Below, in pieces: positions 7,757-14,518 of a stretch of 34,796 nucleotides of DNA. Each line of letters opens with the position of its first letter. Positions within the stretch are counted from its first letter, which is position 1. The notes beneath the pieces are model-generated. The model searched no databases, had not been told where the DNA came from, and worked only from the letters and a program-made list of their open reading frames with translations. Both the position numbers and the translations under genes were made by a program. This stretch comes from UBA5734 sp964528645. Lineage in GTDB: Bacteria; Bacillota; Clostridia; Saccharofermentanales; UBA5734. Location of the stretch: contig CAZGSR010000028.1 of the NCBI GenBank assembly GCA_964528645.1, forward strand, positions 1 through 34,796, in the 5' to 3' direction.

Positions 7757-8794
7757 TTATCGATCCATGTCGATGAGTACTTTCATCGTCGTTTCGCGGT
7801 TTTTGTCGATGAATTCGTAGGCGTCCTGATACTGGGCCAGCGGGTAGTGTTTGCTGACCAGTGGTTTGAGATTGACTTTGCCTTCGCTGACGATGCGGAT
7901 GGCATCGACGTAGTCGTCATGGCGGTACATCATCGAGGTGTACAGGTCGATCTCCGAGTCATTAAGCTTGGCCAGGTCAACAGTTGCCATACCGGCAAAA
8001 ACGGCGACCAGGACGATGATGCTGCCCTTTCTGGCGTTCTGGATGGCCTGCCCCATGGTGATGTTGTTGCCAGCACAGTCGTAGATCAGGTCAGCCTTGT
8101 CGGGACCGAAGCTTTCGACCACGACCTTGCCAAAATCGGCCTCGCGGGTGTTGAAGACATAGTCCGCGCCGCAGTCTTTGGCCAGCTGCAGGCGCAGGTC
8201 GGATACATCGGTGACCAGGACCTCTGCGGCGCCAAAGGCTTTCAGGGTCTGGACCAGCAGGATGCCGATCGGGCCAGCACCGAGGACGGCCACTTTTTTA
8301 CCGGCCACATCGCCGACGCGTTTGACAGCGTGGACGGTGACAGCCAGCGGTTCGATCATGGCGCCCTCTTCGAAGGTCATCGAGTCGGGCAGCGGGGTGA
8401 TCTTTTGTGCATCGACGGCGAAATATTCGCTGGCGGCACCGATCGTCTGGAAGCCCATGACCTTGAGGTTCTCACAGAGATTGTATTTGCCATGGCGGCA
8501 GGGATGGCACTGGCCACAAGTCACCTGGGGCTCGATGGTCACCTTCTGGCCCACGGCCAGTCCGGTCACACCTTCACCAAGTGCAACAATTTCACCAGAT
8601 ACTTCATGGCCCTGGGTCAGGGGGTACGTGACATAGGGGTGCTGGCCATGGAAGACATGGATATCGCTGCCACAGACTCCGACCCGTTTCATCGCCACCA
8701 GGACCTGTCCGGGATTGACTTGTGGAACAGGGACTTCCTTGATCTGGATGGTGTGGGGTCCGGTCATCTCTTGCTGGGACATGGTGGATTTCAT
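7757..8794 (-). CDS. zinc-dependent polyol dehydrogenase (L-iditol/xylitol dehydrogenase-like)
   Basis: A 345-residue MDR dehydrogenase. The catalytic zinc Cys is in RVGVCGSDIHVFHG and the His/Glu in GHEVSGE. The structural zinc cluster is CGQCHPCRHGKYNLC. The Rossmann motif VAVLGAGPIGILLVQ is followed by VTDVSD, so NAD is the likely cofactor. Family members oxidise polyols at C2 (sorbitol, xylitol, iditol). It directly follows the permease of the sugar ABC transporter (48 bp, spanned by a hairpin at the permease stop), which makes it the likely first catabolic step on the imported polyol. AAGGAAG 7 nt before the ATG at 8794 supports that start; a second ATG four codons in is less well placed. 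Confidence 0.87.
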   Translation of the reverse strand: MKSTMSQQEMTGPHTIQIKEVPVPQVNPGQVLVAMKRVGVCGSDIHVFHGQHPYVTYPLTQGHEVSGEIVALGEGVTGLAVGQKVTIEPQVTCGQCHPCRHGKYNLCENLKVMGFQTIGAASEYFAVDAQKITPLPDSMTFEEGAMIEPLAVTVHAVKRVGDVAGKKVAVLGAGPIGILLVQTLKAFGAAEVLVTDVSDLRLQLAKDCGADYVFNTREADFGKVVVESFGPDKADLIYDCAGNNITMGQAIQNARKGSIIVLVAVFAGMATVDLAKLNDSEIDLYTSMMYRHDDYVDAIRIVSEGKVNLKPLVSKHYPLAQYQDAYEFIDKNRETTMKVLIDMDR

Positions 8795-8841
8795 AGATTC
8801 ACTTCCTTTGTGTTCAAACCGGCGTCAATTGCTGGTCTGAG

Positions 8842-8864
8842 ATCAGGCCTTGGCCAGGCCTGAT
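8842..8864 (-). other. hairpin over the permease stop codon
   Basis: ATCAGGCCT pairs perfectly with AGGCCTGAT across a 5-nt loop, and the permease stop codon lies inside the structure. No T tract follows. It probably acts as an RNA stability boundary between the transporter genes and the dehydrogenase genes rather than as a terminator. Confidence 0.45.
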
Positions 8865-9796
8865 TTGTTCTGGATGCTGTCAAAACCAACGGCCAGGATC
8901 AGGACGATGCCTTTGACGACCATCTGCATGTAGGTGCTGACATTCATCAGAACCATGCCGTTGGTCAGGATGCCGATGATCAGGGTGCCGGCGATGACGT
9001 TGGAGATTTTTCCGAAACCGCCGCTGACCGAGACGCCGCCGAGGACGACGCAGGTGATGACATCGAATTCAAAGCCTTTACCTGCGGTCGGCTGGGCGGA
9101 ATTGGTGCGTGAGAGCATGACGATACCAGCCAGACCGGCAAAGAAACCGGAGAGGGCATAGATCATGAACTTGACGGAATTGACTTTGATACCAGACAGG
9201 CGGGATGCTTCTTCGTTGCCACCAACGGCGTAGAAGTAGCGGCCAAAGTAGGTTTTGTTGAGGATGAAGGCGCCAACGCCAAACGTGATGGCCATGATGA
9301 TGACGGGGACCGGGACCGGGCCGACATAGCCTTGGCCAATGAGTTTGAAAGCTGGGTCAAAGCCGTAGATCGGGGTGCCGCCGGACATGATGTAGGCTGC
9401 GCCTTCAAAGATGATCTGGGTGGCAAAGGTGGCGATAATGGCAGGCATCTTGATCTTGGCAACCATGAATCCGTTCAGGGCACCGATCATGGTAGCCAGC
9501 ATCAGTGAGGTGATGATCGCCGCGATGATCGAAAAGTTCATCTTGACCATCAGGTAGGCAGCGACGACATTGACCAGGGTAATGATTGAACCAGTGGCCA
9601 GGTCGATGCCGCCGATCAGGATAACGAAGGTCATGCCGACGGCCGCGATGCCGAACATCGAGACCTGGCGGGCGATGGTAAACAAGTTGTTGGCGGAAAC
9701 GAATTTGTCATTTGCCGCAGCAAAGGCAATGAAGAGGACGACGAGAACCAGCCAAATCGCCTTGTCACGAATCTGGTTCATGATACTGTTTTTCAT
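8843..9796 (-). CDS. sugar ABC transporter permease (RbsC/XylH family)
   Basis: A 317-residue integral membrane protein rich in hydrophobic segments (AIWLVLVVLFIAFAAAN, VSMFGIAAVGMTFVILIGG, FFAGLAGIVML and others, about 8-10 helices). It carries family hallmarks such as GGIDLATGSI near residue 65 and GGNEEASRLSGIKVNSVKF, the cytoplasmic loop that contacts the ATPase. The frame is open upstream to 9847, but AGGAGG lies 6 nt before the ATG at 9796, so that is the start. It lies 10 bp after the ATPase gene. With the ATPase and the lipoprotein it forms a CUT2-class importer for a monosaccharide or polyol. As in ribose-type systems, the permease probably works as a homodimer. Confidence 0.92.
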   Translation of the reverse strand: MKNSIMNQIRDKAIWLVLVVLFIAFAAANDKFVSANNLFTIARQVSMFGIAAVGMTFVILIGGIDLATGSIITLVNVVAAYLMVKMNFSIIAAIITSLMLATMIGALNGFMVAKIKMPAIIATFATQIIFEGAAYIMSGGTPIYGFDPAFKLIGQGYVGPVPVPVIIMAITFGVGAFILNKTYFGRYFYAVGGNEEASRLSGIKVNSVKFMIYALSGFFAGLAGIVMLSRTNSAQPTAGKGFEFDVITCVVLGGVSVSGGFGKISNVIAGTLIIGILTNGMVLMNVSTYMQMVVKGIVLILAVGFDSIQNKSGLAKA

Positions 9797-9806
9797 GAAT
9801 AACCTC

Positions 9807-11297
9807 CTATACGGCAGATGCCAATCGCATAATCGCGTTCTGGTCAAAGGATTCTTTCTTCAGTTCACCGGTCATCTTTCCTTCGGCCAGGACGATGATG
9901 CGGTCTGACATGCCCATCAGTTCTTCCATTTCTGAAGAGATGAGCAGGATGCTCTTGCCTTGTTCCACCAGGTTGTTGATCAGCGAATAGATTTCAAATT
10001 TGGCACCGACGTCGATCCCGCGGGTGGGTTCGTCAAAGATGATCAGCTCGGAATTGGCGGCCAGCCATTTACCGAGGATGACCTTCTGCTGATTGCCACC
10101 GGATAGATTTCTGACCAGCTGGTTGACGGACGGTGTCTTGATCAGCAAATTCGTTTTATAGGAATTGGCTGTATCCTGTTCTTTTTTGGAATTAATGACT
10201 GACAACTGGGAAATACGATTGTAGATGGCCATGTTGATGTTATTTTTGACAGATAAAGTCAACAGGGCGCCATGACGCTTTCTGTCCTCGGGGACGAGGG
10301 CGATGCCAGCATCGATCGCCTGGCGTGGGCTTCTGGGGTGGATTTCCTTGCCCTTGAACAGGATCTTGCCAGAGGTCTTCTCTACTGCACCAAAAATCAT
10401 CTGGGCCAGCTCCGTGCGACCGGCGCCAACCAGGCCACCCAGGCCGAGGACTTCACCTTTGTGCAGCTTGAAGCTGATATCGGTGTCACCATTACCGGTC
10501 ACATTCTGCAGCTCGAGAACGGTTTCATCGTGACGAATACAAGCCGCGCGGGTTGGGTAGGTCTCAGTCAGTTCGCGGCCGACCATGAGGCGGATCAGTT
10601 CATCAACATGCGATTCCTTGGTGATCAGCGTCTTGATGTATTCGCCATCACGCAGGACCACGATACGGTCGGACAGGCGGAAAATTTCATCGAGGCGGTG
10701 GGAAATGTAGATGATGGATACGCCTTGCGATTTCAGCAGTTCACAGACCTTGAACATGCTCTCGACTTCTGCACTGGTCAGAGGAGCCGAGGGTTCGTCC
10801 ATGATCAGGACTTTGGCGTTTTGCTTGATCGCCTTGGCAATTTCGACCATCTGCTGGTAGCCGACCGTCAGGTCGCCGCAGAGCTTTTTCGGATCGATCT
10901 TAATGTTGAGCTGGGCGAAAGCCTTTTCAGCTTCCTTTTCCATCGCCTTCTTATCGATCATAATGCCATTCCTGATCGGATTGCCCAGGAAAAGATTCTC
11001 AGCAGCAGACAGGCCTTTGACGTTGTTGAATTCCTGGTAGATGATGGCGATGCCGTTTTCAGCTGCCAGCTGAGGGGACATGCTGGTGAATTCCTTGCCA
11101 TTGACGATGATCTTGCCTGATGTCGGGATAACCGCACCGGAGCAAGTCTTGATCAAGGTGGATTTGCCCGCACCATTTTCACCTATCAGGGCCAGGATCT
11201 CGCCTTTTTTAACTTCGAGCGAGACATCTTTCAGGGCCTGGACACCGGGGTATTCCTTGGAAATGTGCTGCAATTGCAGGACGTATTCTTCATTCAT
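9807..11297 (-). CDS. sugar ABC transporter ATP-binding protein (RbsA/XylG type)
   Basis: A 496-residue protein with two fused ATPase domains, typical of the CUT2 family. Domain 1 has Walker A GENGAGKST (residues 39-47), Walker B VLIMDEPSA and a degenerate signature around LTVGYQQ. Domain 2 has the degenerate Walker A GGLVGAGRTE expected for this family, signature NLSGGNQQK and Walker B LIIFDEPTRG. It powers sugar import together with the permease 10 bp downstream and the lipoprotein upstream. A 78-bp gap with a perfect hairpin (11322-11350) separates it from the binding-protein gene. AAGGG 9-10 nt before the ATG is a moderate ribosome-binding site. No sign of truncation. Confidence 0.93.
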   Translation of the reverse strand: MNEEYVLQLQHISKEYPGVQALKDVSLEVKKGEILALIGENGAGKSTLIKTCSGAVIPTSGKIIVNGKEFTSMSPQLAAENGIAIIYQEFNNVKGLSAAENLFLGNPIRNGIMIDKKAMEKEAEKAFAQLNIKIDPKKLCGDLTVGYQQMVEIAKAIKQNAKVLIMDEPSAPLTSAEVESMFKVCELLKSQGVSIIYISHRLDEIFRLSDRIVVLRDGEYIKTLITKESHVDELIRLMVGRELTETYPTRAACIRHDETVLELQNVTGNGDTDISFKLHKGEVLGLGGLVGAGRTELAQMIFGAVEKTSGKILFKGKEIHPRSPRQAIDAGIALVPEDRKRHGALLTLSVKNNINMAIYNRISQLSVINSKKEQDTANSYKTNLLIKTPSVNQLVRNLSGGNQQKVILGKWLAANSELIIFDEPTRGIDVGAKFEIYSLINNLVEQGKSILLISSEMEELMGMSDRIIVLAEGKMTGELKKESFDQNAIMRLASAV

Positions 11298-11321
11298 AAT
11301 CTAGCACCCTTTTCTTTAAAA

Positions 11322-11350
11322 TGTGGAGCTGCCTTGGCGGCAGCTCCACA
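11322..11350 (-). terminator. intercistronic hairpin after the binding-protein gene, likely partial terminator
   Basis: A perfect 12-bp stem, TGTGGAGCTGCC/GGCAGCTCCACA, with a 5-nt loop, followed on the minus strand by TTTT. It lies between the substrate-binding protein and ATPase genes. In comparable sugar operons such hairpins cause partial termination or protect the upstream mRNA, so that binding protein is made in excess. That role is inferred here. Confidence 0.7.
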
Positions 11351-11375
11351 CTCGGTCTTACCTGATTTGATGCTA

Positions 11376-12407
11376 TTACTTGTAGTCGGCCAGGTATTCG
11401 GCTGCGTTCTTGGCATCGATGGTCAGGAGCGGTCTGAAGAGGTTCTGTTCGGCGAATTTCTCACCGTTCAGCAGTCTCTCATAGAGATCGACAACTGCTT
11501 CGGCAGTCTTCTTGTTGGAACCTTCGAAACCGACGGAGGCACGGGTGGCCTGGCCAGCGACGATGGCTTCGAGCTGCTGCTGGGTGGCGTCAGCGGAGAA
11601 GATACCGACATCTTCCGGAATCTTGCCGCCAAACTTGGACATGAAGGCTTCGTTGGCGCCGATGTCGCCGCCAGCACCGATGGAGCAGACAACCTTGACA
11701 TCCGGATTGGCCTGGAAGATGGTTTCCATGTTGGACAGAGCAGTCTGGGCGTCGAGAGCGGGCTGCTGGGCGACGATTTCGTACTTGCCATCAGCTTTCT
11801 CTTTCAGGGCGTTCAGGATACCGGTTTCGCGTTCGAGCAGGATGGGGGTCTGCGGATAGTTCATGACGGCGATCTGGGCCTTGTTGTCAGCCGAGAAATG
11901 GGCATTGACGAAATCAGCAGCGGCAGAACCGATGGTGTAGCCGAGCTTGGTGTTGTCGAGGACCCAGTTGAGGTCGGAATTGGTCATCTTGTCGTCCCAG
12001 ACCATGACTTTGATGCCGGCATCGCGGGCATTCTTGAGGTAGTCTTCGATGGCGTTGGGGTCAGAGGGATGGACCATGATCAGGTCAACCTGATTGGTGA
12101 TGAAGTTTTCAATCTGCTGGATCTGGGTGGCGGAGTTGTCATTGCAAGCCAGGATCGTGTATTCCCAGCCCTTAGCCTTGAGCAGTGTTTCGACTTCTCC
12201 GAAAACGCCGGCCCAGTAGCTGTTTTCAAGAGACTGGATGGTGATGCCGACTTTGAAATTGCCGCCAGCAGCGGGAGCAGCGGTGGTTTCACCAGCCGGA
12301 GCAGCGGTGGTGGCAGCAGGTGCTGCGGTGGGCGGGGTTGTGGAGCAGCCAGCCAAAACGCCGACCAGCAGGGCAACGAGCAGGGCAATGGACAAGATCT
12401 TTTTCAT
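11376..12407 (-). CDS. sugar ABC transporter substrate-binding lipoprotein
   Basis: A 343-residue periplasmic-binding-protein-like lipoprotein (ribose-type family). The signal peptide runs to a lipobox LAGC with the lipid-anchored Cys at residue 21. A Thr/Ala/Pro-rich linker (about residues 22-50) tethers the domain to the outer face of the membrane. The mature part begins FKVGITIQSLENSYWAGVFGE and contains the typical VDLIMVHPSDPNAI and VVCSIGAGGDIGANEA segments of the type I fold. It delivers a sugar or polyol to the permease. It is the first gene of the operon, preceded by GGGAGG and by a promoter with two inverted repeats. The ligand is not predictable by eye. The low-complexity linker is common in Gram-positive lipoproteins. 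Confidence 0.93.
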   Translation of the reverse strand: MKKILSIALLVALLVGVLAGCSTTPPTAAPAATTAAPAGETTAAPAAGGNFKVGITIQSLENSYWAGVFGEVETLLKAKGWEYTILACNDNSATQIQQIENFITNQVDLIMVHPSDPNAIEDYLKNARDAGIKVMVWDDKMTNSDLNWVLDNTKLGYTIGSAAADFVNAHFSADNKAQIAVMNYPQTPILLERETGILNALKEKADGKYEIVAQQPALDAQTALSNMETIFQANPDVKVVCSIGAGGDIGANEAFMSKFGGKIPEDVGIFSADATQQQLEAIVAGQATRASVGFEGSNKKTAEAVVDLYERLLNGEKFAEQNLFRPLLTIDAKNAAEYLADYK

Positions 12408-12490
12408 TGAATTTCCTCCCTTTTTTTATTATAAGCAGCAGATGCCGCCTATGACCTATTTGTTTGTGATCATGTTATGATCGCGTTCGT

Positions 12491-12506
12491 TCGTAAACGG
12501 TTACGA
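12491..12506. promoter_or_regulatory. LacI-family-like operator
   Basis: TCGTAAACGGTTACGA is a 16-bp near-palindrome centred on CG, with 7 of 8 positions symmetric, the classic form of a LacI/GalR-family operator. On the other strand the core GTAACCGTTTAC also fits the inner part of a CcpA cre site but lacks its outer T/A. It lies about 50 bp downstream of the predicted start site of the operon, so binding would block elongation. The LacI-type protein at 14519-15511 is the nearest candidate binder. Confidence 0.6.
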
Positions 12507-12527
12507 CTACCGGGTTTTACTTAAGCC

Positions 12528-12552
12528 GTTTTGTAAAATGCTTTTGCAAAAC
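12528..12552. promoter_or_regulatory. AT-rich inverted repeat at the operon start site
   Basis: GTTTTGTAAAA and TTTTGCAAAAC form 11-bp arms with one mismatch around a 3-bp centre. The repeat begins a few bases after the predicted transcription start of the sugar operon. ROK repressors of the NagC/XylR group bind AT-rich inverted repeats, so one of the two ROK proteins is a plausible binder. Confidence 0.5.
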
Positions 12553-12562
12553 CTATGTTCCT

Positions 12563-12591
12563 AAATTACTACGCTTCATGTGCACTGTCAA
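12563..12591 (-). promoter_or_regulatory. promoter of the polyol operon
   Basis: On the minus strand a perfect -35 TTGACA (12586-12591) is followed after 17 bp by -10 TAATTT (12563-12568). The -10 is a weak match but keeps the key first T, A and last T. Transcription would start near 12556, leaving a leader of about 150 nt before the binding-protein gene, and the leader contains both candidate operators. Confidence 0.6.
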
Positions 12592-12599
12592 TACTTTTT

Positions 12600-12870
12600 T
12601 TTAGATTTTTTAAATATTTTTGATGATTATGACTGATTAATGGTGTGCCGACTTCATTTTGAACTTTATTAATCTATTTTATGAAAGTATCTTTATCCTA
12701 TTCTCATTCTTTCGAAAAGTCAATCGCATCCGATCACATTTGACAGATTGCGATGAAAGCCCGAGCGAATTTTGTGCAGGATAGCCAACCGAACACAATC
12801 GCAAGCCGGACGGTAAGACCGGTTCTTTGCTTTTTCCGTGCAAATTTAATTAAGAAACAAGTATGGCGCG
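12600..12870. other. AT-rich intergenic stretch
   Basis: No gene is supported. The part up to about 12720 is strongly AT-rich, as expected upstream of a strong promoter. Short open frames on both strands here have no ribosome-binding site and no protein-like composition. Confidence 0.5.
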
Positions 12871-13203
12871 AGGGGTGGCACCGCGGGCGGAAATTGCACG
12901 ATCCAGTGCCACCCTGCACATTCAGGCGCATCATTGTTCTGGGGCGCCAAAGGCTACAGCCGCAGGCTCTCTACGGTTCGATGGTTCGTTGTTGCACGAA
13001 ATCGACCCCGACCTGGTTTTTGAAATTTCAACTATCAGGTCGGGGTCGATTCCCGGAAATTCAGATAAGGAACCCTGCTGATCTTACAGCCGCAGGAGGT
13101 TTGAGGTTCGTGTCAGGATAAGAGCTAAATTCCACCCTGGCCCCAATAAGTGAAATTGCACGATCCGGGGCCAGGGGTCGCGCGTCGGAGCGCCTGCACG
13201 CGC
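12871..13203. repeat. array of hairpins with a shared loop motif
   Basis: Three inverted repeats lie in a row. Stem 1 is GGGTGGCAC/GTGCCACCC (12873-12881, 12906-12914). Stem 2 is a perfect 16-bp pair (13000-13015, 13036-13051). Stem 3 is CCCTGGCCCC/GGGGCCAGGG (13135-13144, 13167-13176). The stems are unrelated in sequence, but loops 1 and 3 share GAAATTGCACGATCC, and loop 2 has TGAAATTTCAACTAT at the same place, right before the right arm. A fourth small stem, GCGCGT/ACGCGC, is at 13180-13203. No T tract follows any stem, so they are not ordinary terminators. No open frame here looks coding. Confidence 0.75.
12955..13110 (+). repeat. direct repeat, two copies 130 bp apart
   Basis: TACAGCCGCAGG, eight bases, then GGTTCG occurs at 12955-12980 and again at 13085-13110 with identical internal spacing. 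The copies lie between hairpins 1 and 2 and between hairpins 2 and 3 of the array, so the whole region looks like a partly duplicated unit. Confidence 0.65.
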
Positions 13204-13230
13204 TAGCGGCGGTGCGGCGACATGCTTGAT

Positions 13231-14388
13231 TTAAATCGTCTGGATAAAGACCTCGATGTGGCGCAAGGCGGCGCCCAGCGCAGATGCTTCAACTTTGAAC
13301 TGGCAGAGGCGGATGTAACTGGCATCCTGGCTAAAAGTATTGAGCAGGCTGGCCCGCTGTTGCAGATCGGACAGATAGGGTTCCATGAAACTGCCGACGT
13401 AACCGCCAATGATGACCGGGCTGTCAAAGGCCATGCGCAGGGAATTGACAGCGATTGCGAGGTGGTCGAGGTATCGGTTCCAGACAGCCTGATGTGCCGG
13501 GTCCGATTCCAACTCGGAGAAAAAGGTTTCCAGCTTGCCTGCGGAATGGCCAGCAAGCAGTTTGGCTGAACAATAGCTGTCAACGCAGCCCAGCTTGCCA
13601 CAATAGCACGGGGTTCCAGCAGGGAACAGTATCATGTGGCCAAATTCTCCGCTGCGGCAATGATCACCCAGGAACAGGCGGTCAAAAACCGGTCGGTGGT
13701 CAAAGTCTTGCGCAGCCTGGGTGAAAATGGCCCCGCCGACATAATTGCTCAGCGAGAAGTAGATGGCGGTCATGGGACTGGGATTGTGATACATTTCTGC
13801 AATCATGGCTGCGTTGGCATCGTTCGTCAGTACGCACGGGTAGGGGATAAACTCATAGAATCGCCGGCAGGGTACACCTGCGACACCCAGTGCATGTGAG
13901 TGCGTGATGGTCTGCCCGTCCAGCGACACAATCCCAGGAATCGAGATCCCAAAACCGAGAAATTGTTCAACCGGTCGGCCAGTCTCCTTGAGAAAAGCCA
14001 TGGCCAGCTCGCCCAGTTCCCGATAGTAATGTTCCTGGTCTGTAAAAGGTTTTTGCAGGCGGCGGTGCAGGCAAACATCACCGGAGAGGTCAGTCAGAGC
14101 CAGTCCAATATGGTTTTGTGTGATATCGATTCCAATCGCAAAACGCGCGGCATAGTTCGCAGTCAGGACTTTGGCCTTGCGGCCACCGGTTGATTCAAAA
14201 GTTCCAGCCTCTTTGACGAGGTCACGCTCGATCAATTCATCGACGTTCTGCAGGACAGTCGGCATGGAGAGGCCCAATGCAGCAGCTATTTCAGGCTTGG
14301 AAATCCGCTCGCGCTGATTGATCAGCCAGTACACCTGATTGCGGTTGATCCGTTTGACTTCGATGTTACTGGCCCGTTTGCCCTGCAT
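13231..14388 (-). CDS. ROK-family transcriptional regulator, second copy
   Basis: A 385-residue ROK repressor. The N-terminal winged helix-turn-helix reads RISKPEIAAALGLSMPTVLQNVDEL. The kinase-like domain has GIDITQNHIG and the ROK zinc motif CYCGKLGCVDSYC near residue 250. It matches the ROK protein at 5700-6833 in layout and many segments, so the two are paralogues. The frame is open to a TTG at 14412, but GGAG 8 nt before the ATG at 14388 sets the start. It lies downstream of, and on the same strand as, the LacI-type gene. It is read toward the polyol operon but separated from it by 820 bp of non-coding DNA. It is a candidate repressor of the operon through the AT-rich repeat at 12528-12552. 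Confidence 0.87.
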   Translation of the reverse strand: MQGKRASNIEVKRINRNQVYWLINQRERISKPEIAAALGLSMPTVLQNVDELIERDLVKEAGTFESTGGRKAKVLTANYAARFAIGIDITQNHIGLALTDLSGDVCLHRRLQKPFTDQEHYYRELGELAMAFLKETGRPVEQFLGFGISIPGIVSLDGQTITHSHALGVAGVPCRRFYEFIPYPCVLTNDANAAMIAEMYHNPSPMTAIYFSLSNYVGGAIFTQAAQDFDHRPVFDRLFLGDHCRSGEFGHMILFPAGTPCYCGKLGCVDSYCSAKLLAGHSAGKLETFFSELESDPAHQAVWNRYLDHLAIAVNSLRMAFDSPVIIGGYVGSFMEPYLSDLQQRASLLNTFSQDASYIRLCQFKVEASALGAALRHIEVFIQTI

Positions 14389-14409
14389 AGACGTCACTCC
14401 TGCGCGATC

Positions 14410-14434
14410 CAAGGCATGTGGTAATGATGCCTTG
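14410..14434. promoter_or_regulatory. inverted repeat upstream of second ROK gene
   Basis: CAAGGCAT and ATGCCTTG form a perfect 8-bp inverted repeat with a 9-bp centre, 22 bp before the ROK start codon. A TATAAA lies immediately upstream on the minus strand, but no good -35 at normal spacing was found. A likely operator, possibly for autoregulation. Confidence 0.45.
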
Positions 14435-14518
14435 TTTTATAAAAGTCTCTATCAATGTCAGTATAATGGAGTGCCAGGGAAAATAACAGATCAAGAACCA
14501 AAAGGGTTGATAACCTGT

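Noticed and set aside
11265..12410. Long plus-strand open frame of 381 codons
   Set aside because: It is the antisense of the binding-protein gene, whose lipobox and family motifs are clear.
12743..12770. Group II intron domain V-like word TGCGATGAAAG
   Set aside because: The flanking stem bases do not pair as in domain V, and no intron-encoded protein is present.
12871..12888. T-box-like sequence GGGTGGCACCGCGG on the plus strand
   Set aside because: It resembles the T-box core, but there is no stem I or specifier loop, no terminator T tract, and no plus-strand gene within 2.7 kb; the bases are the left arm of hairpin 1.
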